43,041 nt of DNA from Coriobacteriia bacterium (GCA_025361335.1 JANYAK010000060.1:1-43041); one strand, 5' to 3'. Positions 1-7,870 are shown, counted from the first letter of the stretch. Notes: a model not told the origin generated them from the letters alone. Made by a program: numbers and translations.

Positions 1-45
1 GCGCGTGATTGCCTGCTTCTCAGTCATCGAAAGCGGCATCCTCTT

Positions 46-75
46 GGCCCTTCGCCGGTCGATCCGGCGAGGGCC
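46..75 (+). terminator. Hairpin terminator of an off-window upstream gene
   Basis: A 12-bp stem with one bulged T (46-58 with 64-75) closes on a 5-nt loop and is followed by a pyrimidine-rich stretch, TTCCTTTCT at 88-96. It probably ends a plus-strand transcript that enters from the left edge, and it separates that transcript from the tandem repeats that begin directly after it. Confidence 0.5.
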
Positions 76-78
76 GGT

Positions 79-136
79 TCGAGTACCTTCCTTTCTGAGG
101 CATCGAATCGGTTTCGAGTACATTCTTTATGAGGCA
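79..136 (+). promoter_or_regulatory. Tandem direct repeat TCGAGTAC-N8/9-TGAGGCA, putative activator site
   Basis: Two copies of the same bipartite word lie head to tail. Copy one is TCGAGTAC at 79-86 and TGAGGCA at 96-102; copy two is TCGAGTAC at 114-121 and TGAGGCA at 130-136. The copies start 35 bp apart and the gap inside each is T-rich. The second copy ends 10 bp before a good -35 hexamer, a usual place for an activator. The same pair recurs on the other strand at 42910-42969. No known regulator is assigned; the role is inferred from placement. Confidence 0.5.
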
Positions 137-146
137 ACGCGTGCCG

Positions 147-175
147 TTGTGCACGCGGCCTCCGGCGCGTATCCT
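147..175 (+). promoter_or_regulatory. Sigma70-type promoter for the 240-785 gene
   Basis: TTGTGC at 147-152 and TATCCT at 170-175 are separated by 17 bp. The predicted start of transcription near 182 gives a leader of about 58 nt with an AAAGGAAG Shine-Dalgarno sequence before the ATG at 240. Confidence 0.5.
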
Positions 176-239
176 AACGGACTGGCACCTTTGTGCCCAC
201 GTTCAGGCAAGCGTCCCGTTCCGCACGAAAGGAAGATAG

Positions 240-785
240 ATGGCCCCCGCTCCCGCGCAAGCTCCCAACAAGACCGTCCTGTACCTCCTCGGCGCCGTCG
301 TGCTGCTGCTCGTCGTGGTCATCGCCGTCGTCGTCGTGAAGGGCCAGAGCGCCACCCCGACGAACGCAGCCGGGACCGCCGTCGGCGCCAGCGTCACACC
401 GACCGCGACCTCGATGCCGGGCGTCGGCTCCTCCAACGCCGCCGCCTTCGATGCCGCGACGGCGACGAAGGTCCCCGCCGGCACGACTCCCGAGAACTTC
501 GTCAAGCAGTACTACCAGGCGATCCTCGACAAGAAGTGGGACGTCGCCTTCAAGATGCAGCCGGCGACCAGCCAGCAGGGCGGTACCGTCGACGGCTTCA
601 AGCAGACCCAGACCGGCTACGGGATGACGACCTTCAAGGTCGTCTCGTCCAAGGCGGCGGGCACGGACACCACCGTGGAAGTCGAACAGAACCTCGGCGC
701 CAACGGTACCTGGGGTGTGCTCTGGACCTTCGTGAAGAACGGCAACGACTGGGTCGTGAAGAGCCGCGCCGTGTCGATGAAGTAG
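240..785 (+). CDS. Membrane-anchored protein with an NTF2/DUF4878-like extracellular domain
   Basis: This 181-aa protein has a short Pro/Ala-rich start, one strongly hydrophobic helix at about residues 12-34, a Thr/Ala-rich linker to about residue 75, and a compact C-terminal domain. The domain begins with a pattern like FVKQYYQAILDKKWDVAF and ends in beta-strand-like stretches with conserved-looking Trp residues. That layout resembles small NTF2-like or DUF4878 domains often tethered outside the membrane; this is a fold guess, with no enzyme motif seen. The ATG follows AAAGGAAG at a good spacing. The gene stands alone between a tandem-repeat promoter and a strong terminator. Its substrate or partner is unknown. 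Confidence 0.75.
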   Translation: MAPAPAQAPNKTVLYLLGAVVLLLVVVIAVVVVKGQSATPTNAAGTAVGASVTPTATSMPGVGSSNAAAFDAATATKVPAGTTPENFVKQYYQAILDKKWDVAFKMQPATSQQGGTVDGFKQTQTGYGMTTFKVVSSKAAGTDTTVEVEQNLGANGTWGVLWTFVKNGNDWVVKSRAVSMK

Positions 786-807
786 CACCCGCACCGAATC
801 GTTTCCC

Positions 808-843
808 ACGGAGCCCCGGCGCCTCAAGGTGTCGGGGCTCCGT
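808..843 (+). terminator. Strong 16-bp hairpin terminator
   Basis: Positions 808-823 pair with 828-843 (eleven perfect outer pairs, then five inner pairs including two G-T) around a TCAA tetraloop. It lies 23 bp after the stop of the upstream gene and just before the DinG start. No U-tract follows. Its presence argues against starting the helicase at the GTG (829) inside this stem. Confidence 0.7.
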
Positions 844-858
844 GCTATCGTCAAAGCC

Positions 859-3777
859 ATGTCCAAGACCGCCCGCCCGCCCGTCCCCGCCGGGCTCCGC
901 AGATTCCTCACGCCCGGCACGGATACCGAGGTGGCCGAGCGCTATGCTCGCCTGCCGGCCGCGGCCTCCGAGCACCTTGGGCTCGAGGATGAGCTCGCCT
1001 ACCTCGACATCGAGACCACGGGCTTCGACCCTTCACGGGATCGGGTCCTGGAGATCGCGGTGCTCGTGGCGCGCGGACCCGACGTCGTGGCGCGGTACAG
1101 CACGCTCGTGGATCCCGGAGTGCCGGTCCCGCGCGAGATAACCCAGCTCACCGGCATCGAGGGCAGCGCGCTGGTCGGCGCCCCGCGAGTGGAGGTGGCC
1201 GTCGCGGAGGCCCTGGATCTGATCGGGGACCGCGACATCGTCGCGCACAACTCGGACTTCGACAGAGTGTTCGTCGAGGAGGCCGCACGGCGTCTCGGGC
1301 GCACCATCGCGGGGCGCTGGCTCGACTCGCTCGAGCTCACTCGCATCAGCCTGCCGCGGCTGCGCAGCCACCGCCTGCGCGATCTGGCCGAGGCCTTCGA
1401 CCTGCCGCTGCCCGGGCATCGGGCGGCGGACGACACCGAGGCGCTCTTCCGGGTCTGGCGCGTGGCGCTCGCGGGGCTGGAGGATCTGCCGCTGGAGCTC
1501 CTGGCGGGTATCGCGGCGCTGTCCCCGGGCACCGATTGGCCGCTCCGTGACGTCCTTGGCCGCGCCGCCGCGCGCGGGCGCGCGGGCGCGTTCGATCTCA
1601 AGCGACTCCGCGCGGACTCGGTGCGTGGGCACCACGCGCCCGGACTGGCGGACGCGGACGAGCGCGAGCTCGTCTGCCCCGACCCCGACGATGTTCTTGC
1701 CGAGTTCGCCGAGGCGGGCGCGGTCGGACGGATGTACGACGGCTTCGAGTCCCGTGCCGAGCAGCTGAGGATGGCCCACGCGGTCCTCGACGCGTTCGCC
1801 GAGCGCCGCCATCTCGCCGTCGAGGCGGGGACCGGGGTGGGCAAGTCGGTCGCTTACCTCGTCCCCGCCGCGGCGTTCGCGATGAGCAACTGCCTCGGTG
1901 TAGGGGTCGCCACGAAGACGAACGCGCTGATGGACCAGCTCGTGCACGGCGAGCTGCCCAAGCTGTGTGAGGCGCTCGGGGGCGACCTGCGCTACGTGGC
2001 GCTCAAGGGCTACGAGCACTACCCGTGTCTGCGCAAGATCGACCGTTTCCTCGGCGCGGGCGAAGACGTCGATCCCGAGAGGCTCGCCAACATCGCGGCT
2101 CTGGCGATGTGGGTGGCGCAGTCCAGCTGGGGGGATCTCGACGCCGTGAACGTGCATTGGGGGACGTGGCGGACCCAGGTCGCATGCTCGGTCGAGGACT
2201 GCACCCGCAAGCGCTGCCGGTTCTTCCCGAACCTGTGCTATCTGCACGGGGTGCGTCGTCGCGCAGGCTCCGCCCATATCGTCGTGACGAATCACGCCCT
2301 CCTGTTTCGGGACGCCGCGGCAGCGGGCGGCATCCTACCGCCCCTGCGCTATTGGATCGTCGACGAGGCACACTCGGCGGAGTCGGAGGCGCGCAAGCAG
2401 CTGTCCGTGTCGGCCGACCATCGGGTGCTCGGCGCGATGCTCGCGGCTCTGCATTCGGAAGGTCGCGGCGGGGCGGTGGACGCGGTGCGATCCAAGGCCA
2501 GGACGCTGGCCATCCAGCAGGGCGACGATGAGCTGGCCGCACGCATCGAGAGGATATCGACCCGCCTGCGTGCGGAGATCTCCACCGCGGCGACCATCGC
2601 CGAGAGCTTCTTCGACTTCCTCAAGGACCTGCCCATCGAGGAGTCCGAGTACGACACCGCCGAGGTGCACGTCACCGTCCCGCTGCGGGATCGAACGGAG
2701 TGGACCGTTGCGGCCGGAGTGGGCCACTCGCTCGCGAAGCGGCTCCGCGACGTCGTCGCCCTGGGACGAGACCTGCTCACAGCGCTCGAGGAAGCGGGCG
2801 AGGAGCTCGTGGACGCGCGCGCCGACATGGCGGGCCTCCTGTCTCGTCTCGGCGAACAGCTCGCGGGACTCGAGACGGTGCTCGACGGCGGGGACGACTC
2901 GTTCGTCTACAGCGCCCAGGTCTCTCGCCGGCGCGACGACACGCGCGACAGCGTGTCCGCATCCATGCTCGACGTCGGCGACGCCTTGCTCGAGCGGTTC
3001 TTCCCGGAGGTGCACTCGGTGGTATTCACGTCCGCCACGATGGCGACGGGGGACGACTTCTCGCACTTCGCCCGCACGGTCGGTCTCGATCGGCTTCCTC
3101 CCGATTCGTGGGACTCACTGAGACTGGACTCGAGCTACGATTTCGACCGGCAGATGTCGGTGTTCGTCCCGACCGACCTGCCCGAGCCGTCCGGAGGGCG
3201 GCATCTCGCGGCCCTGGCGGATCTGCTCATGGGGATCCACACGGCCATGGGCGGATCCGTCCTCACGCTGTTCACCAGCAGGCGTGAGATGCAACAGCTC
3301 TACGACCGCGTCGCGGGCCCCCTGGAACAGCAGGGCCTGCGCCTCCTGCTCCAAGCGCGCGGCGTCTCGACGAAGCGCGTGAAGGACGAGTTCCTCGCGG
3401 ACGAGCACGTCTCGCTGTTCGCCACGAAGTCCTTCTGGGAGGGGTTCGACGCGAAAGGCGACACCCTGCGCTGCGTCGTCATAGCACGCCTGCCGTTCGG
3501 CCGGCTCCGCGACCCCCTGTACGAGGAGCGGCGCGCTCGCGACCCCCGCGCGTGGGACGACTTCTACCTGCCGGAGGCGATACTGGAGCTCAAGCAGGCC
3601 GCAGGCAGGCTCATCAGGTCGAGCACGGATGAGGGATGCGTCGTGATCGCGGATGGTCGGCTGTCCGGCTCGAAGCCCTATGCGGCCAGGTTCCTGGATG
3701 CGTTGCCGGTGAGCGACGTGGAGCTGCTGCCGTCAGCCCGACTCGTCGAGCGTATCAGGCGACGCTTCGGGCGCTAG
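859..3777 (+). CDS. dinG: DinG-family helicase with N-terminal DEDDh 3'-5' exonuclease
   Basis: The 972-aa protein joins a DnaQ-type exonuclease to a superfamily 2 helicase of the DinG/XPD group. The exonuclease shows DIETTG at about residues 50-55, then an HNSDFD motif and HRAADDTEAL. The helicase shows the Walker A stretch EAGTGVGKS at about 322-330, DEAH at 502-505, SATM, and a C-terminal QAAGRLIR motif. Between Walker A and DEAH lie five Cys residues in the order PCLRK, ACSVEDC, RCRFF and NLCYL, which could hold the [4Fe-4S] cluster of DinG/XPD enzymes. It should unwind damaged or structured DNA. The ATG at 859 is preferred because an upstream in-frame GTG lies inside a terminator stem. 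Its stop overlaps that of the convergent gene. Confidence 0.9.
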   Translation: MSKTARPPVPAGLRRFLTPGTDTEVAERYARLPAAASEHLGLEDELAYLDIETTGFDPSRDRVLEIAVLVARGPDVVARYSTLVDPGVPVPREITQLTGIEGSALVGAPRVEVAVAEALDLIGDRDIVAHNSDFDRVFVEEAARRLGRTIAGRWLDSLELTRISLPRLRSHRLRDLAEAFDLPLPGHRAADDTEALFRVWRVALAGLEDLPLELLAGIAALSPGTDWPLRDVLGRAAARGRAGAFDLKRLRADSVRGHHAPGLADADERELVCPDPDDVLAEFAEAGAVGRMYDGFESRAEQLRMAHAVLDAFAERRHLAVEAGTGVGKSVAYLVPAAAFAMSNCLGVGVATKTNALMDQLVHGELPKLCEALGGDLRYVALKGYEHYPCLRKIDRFLGAGEDVDPERLANIAALAMWVAQSSWGDLDAVNVHWGTWRTQVACSVEDCTRKRCRFFPNLCYLHGVRRRAGSAHIVVTNHALLFRDAAAAGGILPPLRYWIVDEAHSAESEARKQLSVSADHRVLGAMLAALHSEGRGGAVDAVRSKARTLAIQQGDDELAARIERISTRLRAEISTAATIAESFFDFLKDLPIEESEYDTAEVHVTVPLRDRTEWTVAAGVGHSLAKRLRDVVALGRDLLTALEEAGEELVDARADMAGLLSRLGEQLAGLETVLDGGDDSFVYSAQVSRRRDDTRDSVSASMLDVGDALLERFFPEVHSVVFTSATMATGDDFSHFARTVGLDRLPPDSWDSLRLDSSYDFDRQMSVFVPTDLPEPSGGRHLAALADLLMGIHTAMGGSVLTLFTSRREMQQLYDRVAGPLEQQGLRLLLQARGVSTKRVKDEFLADEHVSLFATKSFWEGFDAKGDTLRCVVIARLPFGRLRDPLYEERRARDPRAWDDFYLPEAILELKQAAGRLIRSSTDEGCVVIADGRLSGSKPYAARFLDALPVSDVELLPSARLVERIRRRFGR

Positions 3778-4097
3778 CAGGAGGGCGCGTCGTCCAGCAC
3801 GGCCCCAAGCAGGCGCTCGGAGAAGATCCGCCGGCCGCGCTCGCACCCCGCGCACGAGCGGAACAGAGCATCGGGGGTCACCAGCCGACCCGCGTTCGCC
3901 ACGATCGAGATGAGTCGCTGCTGATCGCCCTCGAGCAGGGAGGCGCAGCACGCGTCGCACACCAGGCAGCCCGCGGCGTCGCACCATCCGTGGTCGGCGC
4001 CGGGAGAGGAGCCGGAGCACAGCACGCAGCGGACGGCGCCGTCGTGAGAAACGCGCTGCCATAGGTCGAAATCGTGTCCAGCCTGTCCCATGTCCAT
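3774..4097 (-). CDS. Small cysteine-rich protein, putative zinc or metal binding
   Basis: The protein has 107 residues with eleven cysteines, most in CxxC-like pairs: CVLC, an isolated Cys, CLVCDACC and CAGC, plus a Cys at the C terminus. This suggests one or two treble-clef or zinc-ribbon sites. No family was recognised. It is the last gene of the WYL-regulator cluster, starting 9 bp after the pafC-like stop, so it is probably co-transcribed. It may be a partner or a redox-sensing protein, but this is only inference from position. A second ATG two codons in is also possible. Its stop codon overlaps the dinG stop in a CTAG. Confidence 0.7.
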   Translation of the reverse strand: MDMGQAGHDFDLWQRVSHDGAVRCVLCSGSSPGADHGWCDAAGCLVCDACCASLLEGDQQRLISIVANAGRLVTPDALFRSCAGCERGRRIFSERLLGAVLDDAPSC

Positions 4098-4106
4098 GTC
4101 CCAGTC

Positions 4107-5072
4107 CTATCCGTCCACGGCCGCGGCGCGGGCCGATTCGTCGGCAGCGACGCTTCGCACGGCTTCCCGCACATCCGCCGGGGCCGTCACGACCGCGCTT
4201 CCCAGCTTGGCCGCGACCTTGCGGGCGATCCAACGCGTGCCCGCGTACGGGACATGAGCGACTACCGTGCCGTCTTCGCTTCGCACGAACGTCGATCCCG
4301 GCCACGATCGCTCGTCCAGGTCCAAGGTGTCGCGGGAGAACACGATCTCGGCTCGCGGCAGGACGTCGGGGTCGGGCGCCGCGTCGATCTCGTCGGGCAA
4401 GTCGACGGGCGGCTCGAAGGTCCCGCTCGTGGGCGTGACCGACCCTATCCGGTCCAACCGCAGGGTCCGCTCGCCGCCGATGGGATGCTCCTCGTCCGCG
4501 ACGGCCCACGCCCGCAGGTACCAGGTCCCTCGGGAGAAGAACAGACGCCAGGGGTGGACTGTCCGCTCTTCGGCGGTGGCGGTCCCGAGTCGAGTGTAGG
4601 TCACGAGCGCGGCACGATGCGCGGAGGCGCACGCGGCAAGCAGCACGTGCATGCGGACGGAGTCGGAAAGTCCCGCACCGTCGGCCGGGGCGGACGCCGC
4701 CTCCGTCTCGCCATCGCCGGCGATCCCCGCGAGGCGGCGGGCGAGCTCGGATCCGGGCGGAAGGCCGCAGGCCTCGAGCGCGGTGGACAGGGCCCGGGAT
4801 TCGGCCGGTGTGAGCCGTACGGGCCGCCCCAGCGCGGGTAGCTCGCCGAACACGACCGCGGAACCGTCCTCGACGTAGACCGCGACGAGGTCCTCCGGAT
4901 CCGGGTCGCCGGCTCCGCACAACGACAGCGCCGTCAGGTCGGCCGCCAGCGTGGCCTCGTCGGTGTTCGACAGGGCAGCCAGGTCCCGCAGGGACCGGCG
5001 TCCCGGCCGGCTGAGATGGGGGAGCAGAGCGAGAAGCCGCCGTGCTCGCTCCGCTGAGGGGCTACCGGGCAT
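4107..5072 (-). CDS. pafC: WYL-domain transcriptional regulator, PafC-like
   Basis: This 321-aa protein has an N-terminal winged-helix-like segment (about residues 5-55), a middle linker, and a WYL domain at about 150-225 with the signature RGTWYLRAW near 181-189. The C-terminal region has the WCX-like pattern that usually follows WYL. PafB and PafC form a heterodimer that activates LexA-independent DNA-damage genes in mycobacteria; here the assignment rests on the tandem WYL pair, not on the proteasome genes that flank it in mycobacteria, which are absent. The ATG at 5072 lies inside the 3' end of the upstream gene (11-nt overlap), which indicates translational coupling. Confidence 0.82.
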   Translation of the reverse strand: MPGSPSAERARRLLALLPHLSRPGRRSLRDLAALSNTDEATLAADLTALSLCGAGDPDPEDLVAVYVEDGSAVVFGELPALGRPVRLTPAESRALSTALEACGLPPGSELARRLAGIAGDGETEAASAPADGAGLSDSVRMHVLLAACASAHRAALVTYTRLGTATAEERTVHPWRLFFSRGTWYLRAWAVADEEHPIGGERTLRLDRIGSVTPTSGTFEPPVDLPDEIDAAPDPDVLPRAEIVFSRDTLDLDERSWPGSTFVRSEDGTVVAHVPYAGTRWIARKVAAKLGSAVVTAPADVREAVRSVAADESARAAAVDG

Positions 5073-6060
5073 GGTCGGACACCACCTTGGCGAGTCCGTC
5101 GACAAGGGCAGCGCGCGCCTCGGGGGGATCGAGGACATCGATGCCCGGCCCGTTCTCCACGGTCCATGCGGCGAGGCCGGTCGCGTCCGCGATCGGCACG
5201 CTCCACAAGACCGCGCCGTCCGCCTCGTTCGTGAGGACGCCACGTTCGCGGGCGAGAGCGTCCGCACGGGCGGCGGCACCGCCGTGGAAGCGCACGAGCG
5301 CGCCGACCCGCTCGTCGCCGTACTGGAACGGGAGCAGCATCCAATCGCGCACGTGGAAGTCCGAGGGGGCGTCGAAGTCGGGGGTCTTGGGCCGGGTCGT
5401 GTTGGCTGCAAGGTCGCGGACGCGCGCGACGGCGAACACCCGCATGCCCTCGGCCGCGACGTCCCGTCCGACCAGATACCAGCGGCCCCCCTGCAGGTAG
5501 AGGCCATATGGCTCCACGTCCCGGCGGCGCGACGCCCTGGCAGCCGTCGTGTAGTCGAAGCGGACGCGCTTCCGCGCCGCCTGGGCGTCGGCCAGCACGG
5601 CGACAGCGCTCGCCTGGCCTGCCGGGTCCTCGTCGGCGCTCAGCGCGACGACGGTGCTCTCCGCGTTGGCCGATGCCGCGCGGGGCCCGCACGCCGCCGC
5701 TACCTTGGTGAGCGCGATGCGCAGGTCGGCGGCGAACGGGAAGGAGGGGTCGCCCAGCATCGCCGAGCCCGCCGATCGCAGGAGCATGGCCTCTTCGGGC
5801 GACAGCGTCAGGTCCCTGGCGAACGTCGCGGCGCTGTCGAGGAGGTACCCTTCCGTGTCTCCGGTGCGTTCGACTCGGAATGCCAACCCCGCCTCGAGGA
5901 GGTCTTCCTTGTCGCGCTCGAACATCCGCAGGAACGCGGCCTCGTCCTGACCGGCCGGGTAGCCGACGACCCGCGCGCGGACGTGCGCCGACGTGACCGG
6001 CGTGCGAGCCGCCGCGACGAACATGGCGAGGTTGACGAGCCTTTCGACCGGATCGGTCAC
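5062..6060 (-). CDS. pafB: WYL-domain transcriptional regulator, PafB-like
   Basis: The protein has 332 residues when started at the GTG at 6060, which follows AAGGG at a good distance; earlier in-frame starts would read through unlikely sequence. Residues 5-75 form a helix-turn-helix region beginning with DPVERLVNLAMF, typical of PafB-type proteins. The WYL core lies at about 165-215 with GGRWYLVGRD near 191-200. It shares an operon with the pafC-like gene and a small Cys-rich gene, tail to tail with dinG. WYL domains are thought to sense nucleic acid or another ligand released during DNA damage. TACAAT on the minus strand (6101-6096) may be its -10 box. Confidence 0.82.
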   Translation of the reverse strand: MTDPVERLVNLAMFVAAARTPVTSAHVRARVVGYPAGQDEAAFLRMFERDKEDLLEAGLAFRVERTGDTEGYLLDSAATFARDLTLSPEEAMLLRSAGSAMLGDPSFPFAADLRIALTKVAAACGPRAASANAESTVVALSADEDPAGQASAVAVLADAQAARKRVRFDYTTAARASRRRDVEPYGLYLQGGRWYLVGRDVAAEGMRVFAVARVRDLAANTTRPKTPDFDAPSDFHVRDWMLLPFQYGDERVGALVRFHGGAAARADALARERGVLTNEADGAVLWSVPIADATGLAAWTVENGPGIDVLDPPEARAALVDGLAKVVSDHAR

Positions 6061-6407
6061 GACATCCCTTCGGGCGCTCGCGGACGAACGTCCCGATTGT
6101 AGCGTCTCGAGTCCCCGGCTCGGCCCCGGAAATGCGAACGAGACGTCGTCGGGGGGGACGCGTCTCGTTCTTTGCGGGCCGGCGATCCCCGTACTGAGGG
6201 GGGATGTACGGGCCGCCAGCCGTCCGTGCAAGAAAGCAACGAGTGTGCCAAGCATGCGAAGCGGGCTCGCGCGGCGACAGCCGGTCGAGCGGCTGTCGCC
6301 GCCATCTCCTTGCGCACCCGGAAGGCCTCCGCTACAAAGGTGGGGGGCTTACGGGCCGCCGGCGCGCGGTGCGCGCGCAGCGACACGACGAGGGGACCGG
6401 TGGGCAG
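6061..6407 (+). other. 347-bp non-coding region with three hairpins
   Basis: No credible gene lies here. Three inverted repeats are clear: AACGAGACG (6137-6145) with CGTCTCGTT (6161-6169), followed by CTTT; CCCGTAC (6188-6194) with GTACGGG (6206-6212); and a perfect 13-bp stem, 6271-6283 with 6290-6302, around a 6-nt loop. The region sits between divergent genes, so the last two may form a structured 5' leader of the seven-helix membrane protein gene. No known riboswitch consensus was recognised. Confidence 0.5.
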
Positions 6408-7157
6408 ATGGGTTCGAGCGCGGTGTGGTCACATTGGGCGTGGCCGCTGGCAACGGCGACCCTTGGCTTCGTCTACGTCGGCCTGCTCGTCAAGCAGTAC
6501 GCGTCGCGGCGCAAGATGCACCAGCTGATGTGGGCGATCGGCTTCCTGTTCTACGCGGTCGCGGCGGTGATGGAGTTCTGGAGCGAGTACAGCCAGCACT
6601 GGAACCCGAGTGTGTACCGCATCTACATCGTTCTCGCGGCGTCGCTGGTCGGGTTCCTCGGCAACGGCACCTTGTACCTGGTGGCCAAGAAGCGCCTCTG
6701 GGGCGACGCCTATCTCGGTTTCAATCTCGTGTGTCTCGCGGTCTTCCTGTACGGCACCCTCACGGTGAAGCTCCTCATGGACAAGCTCGTCCCGGGCATC
6801 GTGGTCGGTGGCCAGGCGCTCGGCGCATCCGGGACGTTCCCCCGGATCATGTCCCTGCCGTTCAACATCCCGGGCTCGCTGCTGCTGCTGGGCGGCGCGG
6901 TGCTGTCCATCATCAAGTTCTGGCCGAAGAAGGCCTTCCGCTACCGCGTGTGGGCGAACGTGCTCATCATCATCGGCACGCTCATGATCGGCGGAGCGGG
7001 TTCCATGGCGCGTCTCGGCGCGTCGGGAGGCCTGTATGCCGGCGAGATGGTCGCTTCCGCCATCCTGCTAGGGGGCTTCCTGATGGCGAGCACCCTGGAG
7101 AAGGGCGCTCAGGCGGCCAGGGACCGCGGTGCTGGCGGCGGCGGGCCAGCCTCCTAG
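6408..7157 (+). CDS. Seven-helix integral membrane protein, function unknown
   Basis: The 249-aa protein is almost entirely hydrophobic, with about seven predicted transmembrane helices and short loops. The first helix covers roughly residues 9-26, and a charged turn (ASRRKMHQ) separates it from the second. No catalytic or cofactor motif was recognised. The topology resembles seven-helix sensor input domains, but no kinase or GGDEF output follows. The ATG at 6408 was chosen because hydrophobic coding sequence starts there and an AGGGGA stretch precedes it. It converges with the hcpR-like gene, sharing a CTAG in which both stops overlap. Confidence 0.7.
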   Translation: MGSSAVWSHWAWPLATATLGFVYVGLLVKQYASRRKMHQLMWAIGFLFYAVAAVMEFWSEYSQHWNPSVYRIYIVLAASLVGFLGNGTLYLVAKKRLWGDAYLGFNLVCLAVFLYGTLTVKLLMDKLVPGIVVGGQALGASGTFPRIMSLPFNIPGSLLLLGGAVLSIIKFWPKKAFRYRVWANVLIIIGTLMIGGAGSMARLGASGGLYAGEMVASAILLGGFLMASTLEKGAQAARDRGAGGGGPAS

Positions 7158-7870
7158 CCCGCGCCGTAGCCCGACCCGGTCCGCGCGAGCGCTCCCACGT
7201 CCTTCACGAGGACGTCTTTGGCGCGCACCTCGATCACGCCGTCGTCACGCAGGCGCGCGAGCGCCCGCGACAGCGTCTCGGGCACGGTGCCCAGCGCGGA
7301 CGCCAGGTCGCTCTTGCTCATACCGAGATCGACGAGCAGGCCGTCGGCCGTGGTGCGTCCGACGGCCAGCGCGCGTTGGAAGAGGTAGCCCGCCAGTCGG
7401 GCGGGCACGTCCATGGACAAGGTCGTGGCGACGGCGGTCAGGTTCAGGACGCGTGAGGCGAGCTCTCCGATGATGCCGCGCGCGACTCGCGGCTGGCTGT
7501 CGATCAGCTCGAACAAGGTCTCCCGGGCCAGCCATGCGATCGTGGCGTCGGTGGCGGTCTCGAGGTTCGCCGGGTAGCGTCCCCCCGCGAGCGCCGCGAC
7601 CGCTGCGATCGGCTCGCCCGCCCCCGCGGTCTCGAAGGTGAGGGCCCGGCCATCGGCCCCCAGGTGATACACGCGCACCTTCCCGACCACCACGATCCCG
7701 ACGCGGTCCGCGGGCTCGCCTTCGGCCGCCAGCAGGGTGGAGCGGGGCGCCACCTGGACCTGCGCGGACCGGGACAGTCGCTCTATGGCTTCTTCATCCG
7801 CGTCCCGGCACAGGCGGCACGCGCGAAGTGCGGCGACGACATCCGGCCTGGCTGCATAACGTGCTGTCAT
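7154..7870 (-). CDS. Crp/FNR-family regulator, HcpR-like
   Basis: The 238-aa protein has a cyclic-nucleotide-binding-like beta-barrel (about residues 15-130), a long dimerisation helix, and a C-terminal winged helix with LGMSKSDLASALGTVPETLS near 185-205. A CRLC pair lies near the N terminus, but the four-Cys pattern of oxygen-sensing FNR is absent. It is divergent from an Hcp operon and the shared promoter region holds a TTGAC-N4-GTCAA palindrome. That is the situation of HcpR, the regulator of hydroxylamine reductase in many anaerobes, so a role as nitric-oxide or nitrosative-stress sensor is inferred. The ATG at 7870 was chosen because earlier starts would overlap the operator. Confidence 0.82.
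   Translation of the reverse strand: MTARYAARPDVVAALRACRLCRDADEEAIERLSRSAQVQVAPRSTLLAAEGEPADRVGIVVVGKVRVYHLGADGRALTFETAGAGEPIAAVAALAGGRYPANLETATDATIAWLARETLFELIDSQPRVARGIIGELASRVLNLTAVATTLSMDVPARLAGYLFQRALAVGRTTADGLLVDLGMSKSDLASALGTVPETLSRALARLRDDGVIEVRAKDVLVKDVGALARTGSGYGAG

Noticed and set aside
9-98. Short reading frame ending at 98 that could be the tail of an upstream gene overlapping the first repeat copy
   Set aside because: A stop at 6-8 leaves only about 30 codons with no start context, and it runs through a terminator hairpin; the similarity to the right edge is at the DNA level only.
829-858. GTG start for dinG 30 bp earlier than the chosen ATG
   Set aside because: The GTG lies inside the stem of a strong terminator hairpin and has no Shine-Dalgarno sequence; the ATG at 859 is a better start.
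5-1141. Long open frame on the plus strand covering the first gene and the dinG start
   Set aside because: It is Arg/Pro-rich and runs in another frame across two well-supported genes and a terminator, as expected by chance in GC-rich DNA.
6170-6400. Cyclic di-GMP or cobalamin riboswitch upstream of the seven-helix protein
   Set aside because: The hairpins are strong but none of the conserved sequence blocks of these classes could be found.
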